DNA from: Epiperipatus broadwayi
Lineage: Eukaryota > Onychophora > Udeonychophora > Euonychophora > Peripatidae
Direction: 5' to 3'
Length of the DNA stretch: 64,000 nucleotides
Assembly (NCBI GenBank): GCA_028023455.1
Contig: JAQFVV010012446.1
Span: 6,139,501 to 6,203,500, forward strand
The notes under the pieces: generated by a model
Seen by the model: the letters and a program-made list of their open reading frames with translations, nothing else
Told to the model about the DNA's origin: nothing
The model's database searches: none
Translations under genes and position numbers: made by a program
In this document: piece by piece, positions 1 to 10,446 of the stretch
Layout of the letters: each line of letters opens with the position of its first letter
How positions within the stretch are numbered: the first letter of the stretch is position 1

Positions 1-104
1 CCTTTTTAGTTAACTGTAAAGCTATAAGTCCCAAATGAAAACACAATAATGTTTTCAATCCAATCTCAACTTGTGTAAGCATAGAAAATGGTGAAGGTAA
101 AAGA

Positions 105-348
105 TTTCTTCTAAAGGGTTGCATTAGATCCTAAGATCTAAGTGCAGTGCTCTCAAATTCAAGGCTCCTCACTGATGAAAGCCACAAGTTAGAAACTAAT
201 CTGGGGATATTGGTTGAGTAGGCACTGAATAGGGATTTTATGCACAAACCACTGATTAATCTGGGTTGTACTAGTTGGTACTACTATATGAAGTGTTTTG
301 CCTGTAATCTAACAGCTTTTGTGACCATAGGAAATGGTAATCATATGA
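105..348 (+). repeat. Group B hammerhead repeat, copy B1
   Basis: Short dispersed repeat without coding capacity, one of more than a dozen copies here. It starts near the AAAGGGTTGCATTAGATCC motif, carries a hammerhead-like motif at 157-215, and ends with the shared 3' segment (CATTGATTAC-like block, TTTTGCCT, then a GTAATCATATGA-like tail). The same order recurs near 3.0, 15.1, 19.0, 26.6 and 47.0 kb. It is probably a non-autonomous retroelement mobilised by PLEs; that is inference from the ribozyme and from the paired inverted arrangement of other copies. Confidence 0.7.
157..215 (+). ncRNA. Hammerhead ribozyme motif, group B
   Basis: The core is complete: CTGATGA at 172-178, GAAA at 192-195, and a UC cleavage dinucleotide at 200-201. 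Stem I pairs TCCTCA (166-171) with TGGGGA (202-207). Stem II is a short AGC/GTT helix. Stem III is reduced to CTAA. The outer stem I block is partly weakened to G-U pairs. Self-cleavage is plausible but untested. Confidence 0.65.
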
Positions 349-960
349 ACTCTATTTGTAAATATCTTGAAAACAATTATTTATTAACTACATCCCTCCA
401 AGACATTAAAGAATTGCAATATTTAAATATTTTAAATTTGCTTCGCCTTTCAATAAATAGAACAAAAAAAAAAAGCTTGCATGTGATACATCACGTGGAT
501 AATTTGTTCTCATTAAAATGGAATTTTCAGAGGATCGATCACTTTATAGTTATTTTTTTGTTTGTTTCATTATTTGTTTTTTTTTTAGTAAATGTTATAT
601 TTAAAATATATATAAAACTAAACGGAGAATTCACATATGGGTTTTAAAATAAATTGATAGATAAACTCTGTTCAACATTAATAATTATTTCTTTTTTACG
701 ATATCAAAATGAATTGGCGGTATAAGCTACTTTAATTTTATTCTTCAGGAAGTAAAACAATTTAATTATAAAGATAAAATTAAAATAAAATTTAACAATA
801 CAAGATTAATAATTACATTTTTAATATTAGTTTGCAAAAAGAAATTGATAAATATACACACTCTATATATTTACTAATTAAAATAATTTTTTGTTATAAT
901 CAATGTAACACAATATATATCTGCATTAGATTAAATTATATTTGTGATGCAAATTTATTC
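349..960. other. AT-rich intergenic DNA, nothing recognised
   Basis: Low-complexity A/T sequence with homopolymer runs. Short open frames here have no family signature and look like chance. Confidence 0.5.
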
Positions 961-1060
961 ACCTTACTTTGAATACTTTTTAACAATTTTTTTCAAAATT
1001 ATATATATGTGCATACAATCTTATGTTTCGACTGACCTGCAATCTTCTTCAAAGCTATGA
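960..1060 (-). repeat. PLE-type 3' end with hammerhead-like core (group C)
   Basis: Reading on the minus strand, TTGAAGA (1046-1052) is followed by a five-pair hairpin (caatc 1040-1044 with gactg 1030-1034) and GAAA (1026-1029), then an AT-rich tail ending near the AAAGTAAGGTGAATAAAT segment. The same layout occurs inverted at 2.2 kb and at 11.3 kb. The first core base is T instead of C, which should inactivate a hammerhead. Confidence 0.5.
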
Positions 1061-1184
1061 TATAATGGCAAATAAAGTAAACAACTATATAAATAATACC
1101 ATAAAAATGTAAACAATAAAATAATAAAAATAATAACATAACATAAGCTTCCATAGCATAAGCTTATGGTTAAGACCTGTAGAG

Positions 1185-1915
1185 GTCCCTACCTTCGCAT
1201 TTTCAAGGCATATAACAAGATGGGTGAGAAAGGTAATGTGGTATGCAAAAGATTTGGATAAAGAATTTATATCAGTATATTTGTACAAAAGATGGGATGA
1301 TTGTGTTAAGAGGATTGTTGAGTGTTGTAGTAGTAAGGAATGGGATAAAAGAATAGATTTATTAATAAAGGATAGGGAGTTAGAGAGATGGAGAAATAGT
1401 ATGGAGAGTAAAAAGAATTTAAATATATATAGAAATAAACAGAATATTAGGTGTGAGTTAATATATGATAATAGTAAGGAAAGTAGTTTATTATTTAAGG
1501 CTCGAACGGGATCTTTAGCTACAAGAAAATATACATGTAAATGGAAAAAAAATTGGTGATTTATTTTGTAAATTATGTAAGGAAGGAATAGAAAATATTA
1601 GGCATTTTTTAATTGAATGTAAATGCTTGAAAACAGAAAGGGTATATATAATGAAGTTATGGAAGAATAAATATGAAAAAAGTGATTATACAGAAAGTGA
1701 ATTATTGTTTTTTATGCTGGGTTTGGGAAAAGATTTAGATATAAAGGTTATAGAGTTGACAAAGATTATGTTGTGGAAATGGGATGGAGCAGAATATGGG
1801 AAAATTTAGAGTGGGGAATGGAAAATAAAGTGGCTAACAGGTTTATCTGGGCATAATTGCTGAGATATTCTTGACTTCATTTAAGGAGAAGCCACAATAC
1901 ATCACATCACATCTT
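1185..1915 (+). pseudogene. LINE 3' fragment (ORF2 C-terminus and 3' end)
   Basis: This is a 5'-truncated non-LTR retrotransposon copy. Codons 1224-1559 read a basic C-terminal segment (with KVMWYAKDLDKEF and LYKRWDD). After a frameshift near 1550 the frame continues into a zinc-knuckle-like motif, CKLCKEGIENIRHFLIEC (C-x2-C-x8-H-x4-C), typical of C-terminal regions of I/Nimb-like LINEs. A third piece, 1627-1809, encodes the LWKNKYEKSDYTESELLFF block. The 3' UTR (GGGCATAATTGCTGAGA) ends in short ACATC repeats at about 1890-1915. Homologous copies lie at 17.06-18.60 kb and 24.9-25.7 kb, both minus. The exact clade is inference. Confidence 0.85.
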
Positions 1916-2189
1916 GAGGTTACAACCTTAGTAAATATTACTTAATATAATAATGTGCGTTTAAATAAATTTATAATTACAACATTGAATATAATAAAAC
2001 ATAAAACTGAAGTAAATATAATCAAAGCCAAATAAAATATTCCAGATTTTGATTATATTTATTTCAGTTTTATTATGTTTTGTTATACTTTATTATATTT
2101 TATGTTATTTTTTAAATTATTTCATTAATTTTATTGTTTACTTTTTTTTATGGTATTATTTATATAATAATTTATTTTATTTGACATTA

Positions 2190-2310
2190 TATTATAACTC
2201 TGAAGAAGATTGCAAGACAGTTGAAAAATAAGATTGTGTGTACATATATACAATATTTTATTTTTTGCTTAAAAGTATTCAAAGTAAGATGGATAGATTG
2301 CATTTACATT
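2190..2310 (+). repeat. PLE-type 3' end with hammerhead-like core (group C)
   Basis: CTGAAGA (2200-2206), one unpaired A, then GATTG (2208-2212)/CAGTT (2218-2222) closing a CAAGA loop, then GAAA (2223-2226). The tail runs to an AAAGTAAGATGGATAGATTG segment that mirrors the copy at 960-1060 on the other strand. The two copies flank the LINE fragment in inverted orientation with their 3' ends outward. Confidence 0.5.
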
Positions 2311-2734
2311 ACAACAAAATAAAGGAAATGAACTTAGTAATGCTTACATTTGTATTTTATGTTAAATTTATGACTCCCTTTGTTTAAGCATATATAGATA
2401 CATATGCATATATTTTGTTACATTCTATAATAGATATGTGCAAGTATGTATAAATTGGCCAAATTGATTTAGTATTATAGATTTACTTTTTGTTTAATTA
2501 ATAAGTACTTGAAAATAAATTATTAGATCTAATTAATTTAAACTCTAATATAAAAGTCCCTATTTTAAAATTTACAATTTACGAATAAATTTAAAATTAA
2601 TAATTTTAAAAATGTTTGAATTCTTTATTTTTATTTTACAATAATTATTACATTTTTTCAGCATATAATATTTCAAATTTTTTTTTGTGTAATATAATAT
2701 TGTTACAAAACTGATGTCTTCTACTCAAACCATA

Positions 2735-2890
2735 AAAACATCACATGATCACCATTTTTTATGCTTGCTCATAACTGTTATTAAAACAGACAAAACTCTC
2801 CATACAGTAGTGCCACTCAGTGCAAGCTAGAGTAACCAATGGATGCCAGAAGGCTTGTGCATAAAATCCCTATCTAGGGCCTACTCACTT
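2735..2890 (-). repeat. Group B repeat, 3' half only
   Basis: The reverse-complemented 3' part of the group B repeat (ACTCTCCATACAGTAGTGCCACT, CAATGGATGCCAGAAGG, CCTATCTAGGGCCTACTCA blocks in order, listed here as separate motifs). It stops before the hammerhead. It faces the plus-strand copy at 2.94 kb head to head. Confidence 0.75.
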
Positions 2891-2939
2891 AGATTAAAAA
2901 TATTGTTTTCAATTTTATTCTTATAGTTTTGTAGTTAAG

Positions 2940-3210
2940 TAGAGATAAAAGGTGGCTGGTGGAAGGTTGCATTAGATCCTAAGATATAGGTGCAGTGCTT
3001 TCAGATCCACGGCTCCTCACTGATGAAGGCCGCAAGCCAGAAACTAGTCTGGGGATATTGGATGAGTAGGTACTAGATAGGGATTTTATGCAAAAACCTT
3101 CTGGCATCCATTGATTACTCTGGCTTGCACTAAGTAGCACTACTGTGTGGAGAGTTTTGCCTGTTTCAAATCCTAAAAGCTGATGTGGCATATCAGTAGT
3201 CAACAGATTA
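2940..3210 (+). repeat. Group B hammerhead repeat, copy B2
   Basis: Well-preserved copy beginning near AAAAGGTGGCTGG and ending with the GAGAGTTTTGCCTG block. It contains the best group B ribozyme of the window (3005-3063). Together with the minus-strand half copy at 2735-2890 it forms a head-to-head inverted pair. Confidence 0.8.
3005..3063 (+). ncRNA. Hammerhead ribozyme, group B, complete core
   Basis: Core CTGATGA at 3020-3026, GAAA at 3040-3043, cleavage dinucleotide UC at 3048-3049. Stem I has two blocks: TCCTCA (3014-3019) with TGGGGA (3050-3055), and ATCCAC (3005-3010) with TTGGAT (3058-3063), around a GGC/TA internal loop. Stem II is GGC (3028-3030) with GCC (3036-3038); most copies have AGC/GCT here, so this is a compensatory change. 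Stem III is the self-complementary CTAG (3044-3047). The pair adjoining the core in stem II is A opposite A, a departure from the usual G-C. Predicted cleavage follows C3049. Confidence 0.8.
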
Positions 3211-3726
3211 TTAAATTAAAATATTTTAATCATAGCAAATATATTTTTAATTTAAGCCATTTAATGTGAAAAAAATTATTTTCTCTTTAAAGTTTATTTC
3301 ATCTGCAAATAATGTTTTATCATTATCTAAAGGTTTACACTTGTGCATATTTAGCGACAAACGTTTTCGGAAATACATATTAGTAAGAATAAACATGAAT
3401 TTTTGTCAAAAATGAATAATGATTAAGATCAGATATTGTTTGATGATGTTCCCTCAATGGACTATCAAATAGAAAATATTTGCAAATAAAAGAATGTCAT
3501 TAGAAAATGTCCTGTTTATTTTCATTTTCCTGTTCTTTAATGACTTCACTTTCTGTTGCATATCTTCAGCACATTGTGATGGCACTGTAGTTTTTCTTCA
3601 TTCTCTTGCATGCATCCTATAATGCTATTTTATTGGTTTTAGAAACTGGAAAGAAAATTGATTTAATAGTTTAAAAATATATAAAGATGTCAGTATCATG
3701 TAATATTGAAAATTCAAATAATATTA

Positions 3727-4110
3727 AAACAGTGACAAACTTTCCAATACAATAATGCCATTTATTGCATGCCATAGCAATCAATATATGCAAGATTTAT
3801 GCATAAAGTCCCTATTCATCCAATATCCCCAGACTAGTGTCTAGTTTGTGGCTTTTATCAATGAGGAGACTTTGATTTGAGAGTACTGCTCCTAGATCTT
3901 AGAATCTCACTAATTAAAGCCACAAGCTAGAAACCTGAGAATATTAAATGACTATGTACTAAATAGACTTTATGCATAAATCTTCTTGCATCCATTAATT
4001 AATATGGCTTACAATAGGTGGCACTACTATATTGGAGAATTTGTTACTGTTTTAATAGCTTGTTTAAGCATAAGAAATTGTGCTCATCTGATATTCAGTG
4101 GTTTAAATTC
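3727..4110. repeat. Decayed head-to-head pair of group B repeats
   Basis: A minus-strand copy (about 3727-3905) faces a plus-strand copy (about 3905-4110). Both ribozyme cores are mutated: the left has TTGATAA for CTGATGA and GACA for GAAA; the right lacks stem I. The remaining 3' blocks are still clear on both sides. Confidence 0.65.
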
Positions 4111-4119
4111 AAAGAAGCC

Positions 4120-4788
4120 AACAATATCAATAATTGGTAGTATCATAATATAATAAAACTGATTAATAGATTCTTTATTCTCACGTCTTGAGATTGAGTA
4201 TTTTTTGTTTCTTCGGGAAGAAAAATTTTATATTTTCCATAGTTTATTTACATATTTATGATTATTTATGCAATATAATTGTAAAATATTTATTTTAAGG
4301 TAAAAATATATTATTTGCCTAAAGACTTGTGATAATGGTGTTTTACGTGTGATAATATGCTGGACTATTTCCATAAATCTATCATTAAATGTGGATTATC
4401 TAGAAAATTTAAAATTTTTCAAATACAAACAACTGTTAGGAATAATACACAAATAAGACAATGCAGGTTAGTAGATTATACATTTCAAAGGGTACTATTC
4501 TCCACACTTCTTCAGAGATTGCTGAACTATAATTCAATTGATTAGAGCTTTGCCTTAAAATTCAATCTTCAAGAATCTAAAGGTGTAAGTGTGCTGATGC
4601 TGTCACTAATCAGATCGGTAATACCCGAAGAAGAGTAGATAACAATACCATTTAAAATGTTTTATAAACTACTAACCTATGTTATCTATTTGTGTATTGT
4701 TACTAATAGTTGTCCGTATTTGAAAAGTTTAAATAAAGTTAAAATTTTCTAGACATTCAACATTTTGTGATAGATGGTGGAAATAGCC

Positions 4789-4823
<35 letters not shown>

Positions 4824-5040
4824 AACATAATTAAAGTAGTCCAAAACATATATATAAGAATTATAAACAAATTATGAGCAAATTATTAATAACAAGTATT
4901 AATAACAAGTATTATGGAAATCACGTAAAGGTAAGTACACTAGTAATTCAATAAAATATAACTCAGGTATACAGGCAATAGGTTTTATCCACTTTCATTT
5001 CTTGGTTTGATGTTAAGTGCATGTTTACACAAATACTAAG
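4120..5040. other. AT-rich DNA with an AT microsatellite
   Basis: No gene seen. An (AT)n tract lies at about 4793-4820 and is followed directly by TGTAACATAATT, which resembles the TGTAAC edge of LTR-like units elsewhere in the window. The short open frame at 4357-4545 has no recognisable motif. Confidence 0.4.
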
Positions 5041-5049
5041 TGAATATGG

Positions 5050-5135
5050 TCTAGCAGGGCGCCACTAGATTATCTGAATCTAGACATGGTTATATCTAAT
5101 AACCTTTCACATGTACCAGGTTTGAATCCCCTTTT
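5050..5135 (+). repeat. tRNA-related SINE-like fragment (GGGCGCCACTAG family)
   Basis: GGGCGCCACTAG at 5057-5068 is followed by CTAGACAT and, at 5119-5129, GGTTTGAATCC, a good match to a tRNA B box. The same order of blocks occurs at 42.69-42.78 kb. Relationship to a specific tRNA is not clear. Confidence 0.5.
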
Positions 5136-5139
5136 TGGG

Positions 5140-8090
5140 TACTTTATTTCTAATAAAATGGGAGATTTTGCTTTTTGAGCCATATCACTATATGCACTAA
5201 TATTTAGGTAAAAGTAAAACATCTATAAACCAAAGTGGAGTATACTAGACATAAATCATTTCTCAGATCTTAACATAACAAATGTGTTTCAATATTTTTA
5301 TAAGTTCACTAGCTCAGATTATATATAACTAATTTAGGATGGCAATTCACTCATCCTTGCATGAAATAGATGATGGGATGTGGTTATAATAATACTAAGA
5401 AATCACTAAATATTATAAAATCAATATTTATTTATGGCCTTTAAACAGTTAAACAGCTCATTAATTAAAACGTTGATGACGATGATGATGACGATAATAA
5501 TAACAATAATGACAAGGGTTTCAACTACAGCTCTAGGACTAAGCCTAAACATAAAACTAAATTTTATGAAGAAATTCATAATTATTGCTTAATTTTAGCA
5601 TATTTACTTATATCTTAAATAACTAATATTCAACCATTGATGATGATGAATAATCACACTTAACAAAGACTACACTTAATGAAATATATACGCCTCGTTT
5701 AATAAAACAAACTAATATTTATTACTACATTTCTAACATATACATAAAAATTTCTAGATAAATATGAAAATTGACATGAATAATAATAATAATAATAATT
5801 GATTATATAACAATCCTCAGATTAATTTTAAGTTCTTCCCCCTTTCCCTTCAAATGTATTTTGTATTAAGTTGGACGTCACATTGACCATGATTTTCACT
5901 CCAGAGAAAAGTATTTCAAAAAAAAAAAAATATTATCTGCTCATTAGCACACATACTTTAAAAATCTAACATGTAAATAGAATGTAAAAAAAAATGTTAG
6001 TAGAATTGAAAGAGCAAGTTTTAGAAAAGAGTTTTAAATCATTATCTCCCCCTCCCTTCCAAGCGCTGAAATCTATACTTAACTTGAAACAAAATAATCT
6101 AATATTCTAATACTACTCATTATTTCACATTCAGTCGCAATTATACACATATAAAAATACCATTATGTATGTGCGTGTTTTATCCCATAATAACAAAATA
6201 TTATTCAAAACCAAAATAATAATAATATATTAGTTAAAACTAAAATCATAATACCATAAAAAAAATTGTTTTACACATTAATATTTTTCATAACTGTAAA
6301 ATTAATAAACAAATAATTTTCATACATTCAAGATAATTTATGAAACTCAAAGTTATTATTAGTAAGACATTCTTGTTTTTAATCGATCTGAATAGTCTTT
6401 AAAAGTTCTTTAAATAAAATATATCACTTTATTGCTAAAATGTTTATTAAGACTGATATCATAAAGAAAATAAATATAAAAAGTCATATTACCGATCTTT
6501 TGTTTGTGGCGAATTTCCAAGGGTTCAAACTTGTCTTGTATAATGTCTATATTTCTGCAGCTACCATTTCCGTTTTACGTGGGAACAATCTCTTTCCTGA
6601 GGTGTATAACTACTTGATGATGATGACTCTATTGAGGTTATTTGCTTTAGTGGACAATTTGAAAATCTTTATATTAATTTTTTTTCTTCTCTTCCTGTCA
6701 AGCATGTGGATGAAATACAGCAGTTGTTTTCACATTTATAAATTTTCTTGAGTTTAAAATCAGTTGTTGTAACAATTAATTGGACTTGATGATTAATATT
6801 TATCAGTAGATTAATTCATCTTCTTTGAATGCAGGTGAATGCTTTCTTCCTTCTATTAAAAACATCTTATTTCTCTGGTCAGTTGAAAGGTGTAGAATAT
6901 TATTTTAGACACATCTTTTCTTTCCTATATGATGTGCAGCTTCCTCCAGATGGTCGGGAAAAGATGGGACATACATATAATTTTTCTAGCCAGCCATTTC
7001 TTATATTTTCAACATTCAATTTAATAGTTTAATAATCTGAATCAATCTCACCAAAAATAATAATTCCAGACACTTTTTATATCCAATTTTTAGCTAACTT
7101 AACCAATCAGAGATAGCGTCACTTGCTATTTTTGGACAAATTTGTTTTAATTAGATCTCTAATTTATTTTCAACTAAATTATTTTTCAACTGAAAAGTTT
7201 AATCCTTTTTCCAGACACTTTTGTTTTAAAAAAATAGACTTAATCCTTATTTCCTTTCTTTTCTCTTTTTTTTTTAACATCCAGGTAACATTTCAAATCT
7301 TTGAGCTTCCTTCTTTAGATCTTGAGATAAGACAATTTCAAAATTAGAGCTCTCACCCATTATAAGCTCCCAAAGTGAAAAAACAATTATTTAAAAAAAA
7401 CAAAATTGCTACAAAGATAGATATCTGATTAAACAATTTCCTCTTTTAACATAAAATTGTACAAAAAAAATAATTTGACAGATTTAATCCTTCCTTTTCT
7501 TTCAATATTTAGGAAATGTAAATTTCTGTATGTAATGTACACACATCCTTCATTCTTTCAAATCATTCATAAACTAACATTAAATAATATAATTGCTAGC
7601 TTAGTAATTATAACCCAATTATTTAATTAAATCTGTAACTTTTAAATCCCACTTATAATTAAAGAAAAGCAAAATAGAAGCATAGAACAAGACATTAAAA
7701 TTGATCAAGCATAGGTTAGTTTTAAAGAAAGTTAAAATGTTGAATATTTGAAATATAAAACAATTAAATAGCTTACACATACACTGCCTATACGTATGCA
7801 TTATAACTTTGCTTTTTAACAGAAAATTTAAAATTTTAAATATTAAATGTGTGTACTGCTCTTTTGAGCTTTATTAACACACAAACAAGTAAAGCATATA
7901 ATTGTTGTCCCACTCTCTCTGTTTAAAGCTTTTAGAACTGGACCTTGTAGGGTTTAAACTTGGATACCCTACAACTTCTTTTATGGTTCTATAAAAATGT
8001 GATGATGATTTTTGGTTTACCTTTTCTACATGCACATTACTATAAATTTGGCTAGTGACCAAATTGTAATGGCACAATATATTTAAATGT
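5140..8090. other. AT-rich intergenic DNA with simple repeats
   Basis: No gene recognised. It contains GAT/GAC and AAT triplet runs (about 5475-5510 and 5779-5800) and several poly(A) or poly(T) tracts. Open frames at 6440-6751, 6829-7032 and 7123-7347 are rich in F, L, I and N and look like translated AT-rich DNA rather than conserved proteins. Confidence 0.45.
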
Positions 8091-8094
8091 CATA

Positions 8095-8185
8095 GCATCG
8101 GCCAGGACACGAACCCGCAAACCGGGCAACTTCCTGCAAGTGCAAGGCAGTCGCGCTGACCTCTCGACCACCAATGCAAGACTAG
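8095..8185 (-). repeat. tRNA-derived SINE
   Basis: On the minus strand a TGGTCGAGAGG block matches an A box and, further on, GGTTCGTGTCC matches a B box, with tRNA-like spacing. The head GCATTGGTGG and the tail GCTATGACA are shared with the copies at 20.92 kb (plus) and 49.44 kb (minus). It is strikingly GC-rich compared with its surroundings. RNA polymerase III transcription is inferred from the boxes. Confidence 0.7.
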
Positions 8186-8799
8186 CCCAACATATTTTGA
8201 CTTATAAAAATATTCATAATTACAATTAGATTTTATTTGAAAAGGTTTGTTTTCAAGAAAGAATCAAATGAGAACGTTGAAGTTGGGATCGATCTTCTGA
8301 GAATAAACACTTTTAGAAATATCAGTGCAGACATTTTTTAATATTTTAATATTTATATGTGCAATTTTAAAGCAGAATTTTATTACTTTATAATGTTAGA
8401 ACAAGAATTTGTTGATTTTAGAAAAAAAAAGATTTCAAATAAGAAGGAATTCACTTAATATTTCTTTAAATCAGCAAAGGCAATCATCCAATCAGAATAA
8501 AGATGTTCTTCATATTAAATACGTCACTTTAGAATTTTTTTTCTATATTTATAAAGTTAAAACATTATTTTTTAGAATATTTTTATTTGTAAACTTGTAT
8601 TTATAATAAATAATGTAAAGATTATCAAAATATGATATAACAGTTTAATTGTAAAAATAAAAATTTCACAAATACAACTGAAATTGCCACCCAAGAGTTG
8701 TCAAAATGAAGCTGGTAGTGAATGAGTTAAAGCAAAATAGATTAACAGTTAATTTACCATCACAAATCTATTTATATAATATTAATATGATCTATGTTC

Positions 8800-9040
8800 T
8801 TTATTACTTTTTACAATGCTTTTTTTACAAGACACTATTGACAGTTTTGATTGCCTCGGCAATCTTCTTCAGAACTATAATAAGCACAATACAAATATTT
8901 ATGAACACATGTTCATGTATATTTGTATTCATGTTTTTGTATTGCGTTTGTTAAAGTTCTGAAGAAGATTGCTAGGGCAATCGAAACTGTCAATAGTGGG
9001 TTGTAAAAAAGCATTGTAAAATGTAATAAAGAACATAGAT
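8800..9040. repeat. Palindrome of two PLE-type ends with hammerhead-like cores (group C)
   Basis: Minus copy: tcttcag (8866-8872), a perfect six-pair GATTGC/GCAATC hairpin (8849-8864), but AAAA instead of GAAA (8845-8848). Plus copy: CTGAAGA (8959-8965), hairpin GATTGC/GCAATC (8967-8982) and GAAA (8983-8986). About 85 bases separate the cores. Outer parts (CACTATTGACAGTT, TTGTAAAAAAGCATTG) are inverted copies of each other. A convincing stem I was not found, so catalytic activity is doubtful. Confidence 0.6.
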
Positions 9041-9544
9041 GATATTAGTATTATACGGATTTGGCAATGCAATAAGAAAGATAAAATTGAATCTATTTAT
9101 AAAGATTCTGAAAATAATTACTTATTTAAATTAAAACGTAGCTAACATATTTTTAATTTAGAATGTTTAAATGTGAAAGAAATTATTTTTAATTTGAAGT
9201 TTCTTTCATCTGCAGGTATTTACAGCCCAGGCGATTTTTTTCCAAATCCAAACTATGGAGATCCAATCAAATCAAAGCTAGAATAAGACTTTTTTATCTT
9301 TTAAGAAACGTTATTCATATTATCACTTATTAGTTTCAGAATAATTACACTTACTTCATAATTAAGTATTAAAAAAGCAAATTCCTGAAATCTTCAGTTT
9401 AAACATATACTTGTTTCATTAAAAAAATTAGGAAAATTTAAGAGGTGAACTATTTGTGATTGAGAGTGGGGGGTCAGCATTTGCATTAAAAATACCTCTA
9501 ACCCTTTTTTATTTTGATTTTATTAATGTATTTTTTTGCTACTA

Positions 9545-10030
9545 ATTTAAATATTTGAAAATCAGGCACTCTTCACAAACCTGGAGCTTTAATTGTAAAT
9601 ATAGTGGATTTGAACTCAGACTTTCAAGCACCCACTATCTATCCACTATCTTATACAACTGATACACATGACCACACACATGTAAAAAAGATAAATAATC
9701 ACCAGTATATGTATTTCATACTAAACCAGCACTCATCAGTAGGTCCAGATTATCATCTCCCACACACATATATATAACCAGTGCTCAGTTTATATTAAGA
9801 TAGCAAATCTTTACACTTTAATGGACAGGCTTTAATCCACTCCAACTTCCAACTTTTCAGCCATCCATATCATTAAAAATCTGATAATGGAAAGCCAAAT
9901 CCCATATTGATGCCATCATTATTGCCAAGCCCATGTTGATCTGAAGACACTCTGACCCCTCATGTATAGGACAGTATCCATTTAAATGCATAGGAGAGGG
10001 ATGGGTAGGATACAAGCTTATATATAAATA
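9545..10030 (-). repeat. Group A hammerhead repeat, copy A1
   Basis: A repeat of about 480 bp read on the minus strand, with the order TAAGCTTGTATCC start, CATGAGGGGTC, CAATATGGGATTTGG, ribozyme, and a tRNA-like GAGTTCAAATCC block near the 3' end. It is the first of three tandem minus-strand copies (A1-A3), followed by one inverted plus copy (A4). There is no coding capacity. Confidence 0.75.
9695..9753 (-). ncRNA. Hammerhead ribozyme motif, group A (weakened stem I)
   Basis: Core elements CTGATGA (9733-9739) and GAAA (9714-9717) are intact and the cleavage dinucleotide is UA (9706-9707). The outer stem I block (9695-9700 with 9748-9753) pairs perfectly. In the inner block two pairs next to the core are lost (taggt 9740-9744 against accag 9701-9705). 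Stem II still pairs with G-U wobbles. Confidence 0.6.
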
Positions 10031-10193
10031 TTTAAAAACCAGGCACTCTTCACAAACCTGGAGCTTTAATTGTAAATATAGGAGATTTGAACTTAGACTT
10101 TCAAGCACCCACTATCTATACACTATCTCATATAACTGATACACATAACCACACACACATAGAAAAGATTAATAATCACCAATATATGTATTT
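10031..10193 (-). repeat. Group A repeat fragment, copy A2
   Basis: Tandem copy truncated inside the ribozyme: GAAA and the 3' strand of stem I remain (about 10171-10195) but the CTGATGA side is missing. It then joins directly to the B-box-like end of copy A3. Confidence 0.65.
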
Positions 10194-10446
10194 CATGTGT
10201 AAATATAGGGGATTTGAACTCAGACTTTCAAGCACCCACTATCTATACACTATCTCATACAACTGATACACATAACCACACACATGTAGAAAAGATTAAT
10301 AATCACCAATATATGTATTTCATGCTAAATCAGCACTCATCAGTTGGTCCAGATTATCATCTCCCACATATATATATAATCAGTGCTCAGTTTATATTAA
10401 GACAGCAAATCTTCACATTTTAATGGACAGGCTTCAATCCACTCCA
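10194..10446 (-). repeat. Group A hammerhead repeat, copy A3
   Basis: Shorter copy containing the tRNA-like GAGTTCAAATCC block (minus strand, near 10210-10225) and a complete ribozyme. Its 5' end meets copy A4 at about 10446, forming a head-to-head junction with almost no spacer. Confidence 0.75.
10299..10357 (-). ncRNA. Hammerhead ribozyme, group A, complete type I fold
   Basis: CTGATGA (10337-10343), GAAA (10318-10321) and cleavage dinucleotide UA (10310-10311). Stem I: ACCAA/TTGGT (10344-10348 with 10305-10309) and ATAATC/GATTAT (10352-10357 with 10299-10304), with a one-sided TGG bulge. Stem II: five pairs, GTGCT (10332-10336) with AGCAT (10322-10326), loop GATTT. Stem III is minimal (10312-10317). 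All conserved core bases are present. Confidence 0.85.

Noticed and set aside
240-647. 135-codon open frame as a gene
   Set aside because: It starts inside a group B repeat and continues through AT-rich sequence; composition is typical of chance frames.
3020-3026. Treating every CTGATGA as a hammerhead
   Set aside because: The heptamer alone is common; only sites with GAAA, pairing stems and a UH at the right place were called. For example, the copy at 15.6 kb has the heptamer but lacks the rest.
6440-7347. Run of three open frames as exons of one gene
   Set aside because: Residues are dominated by F, L, I, N and K, no motif, and splice sites between them are not convincing.
8095-8185. Functional tRNA gene
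   Set aside because: A and B boxes are present, but the cloverleaf cannot be closed and the unit recurs as a dispersed repeat.
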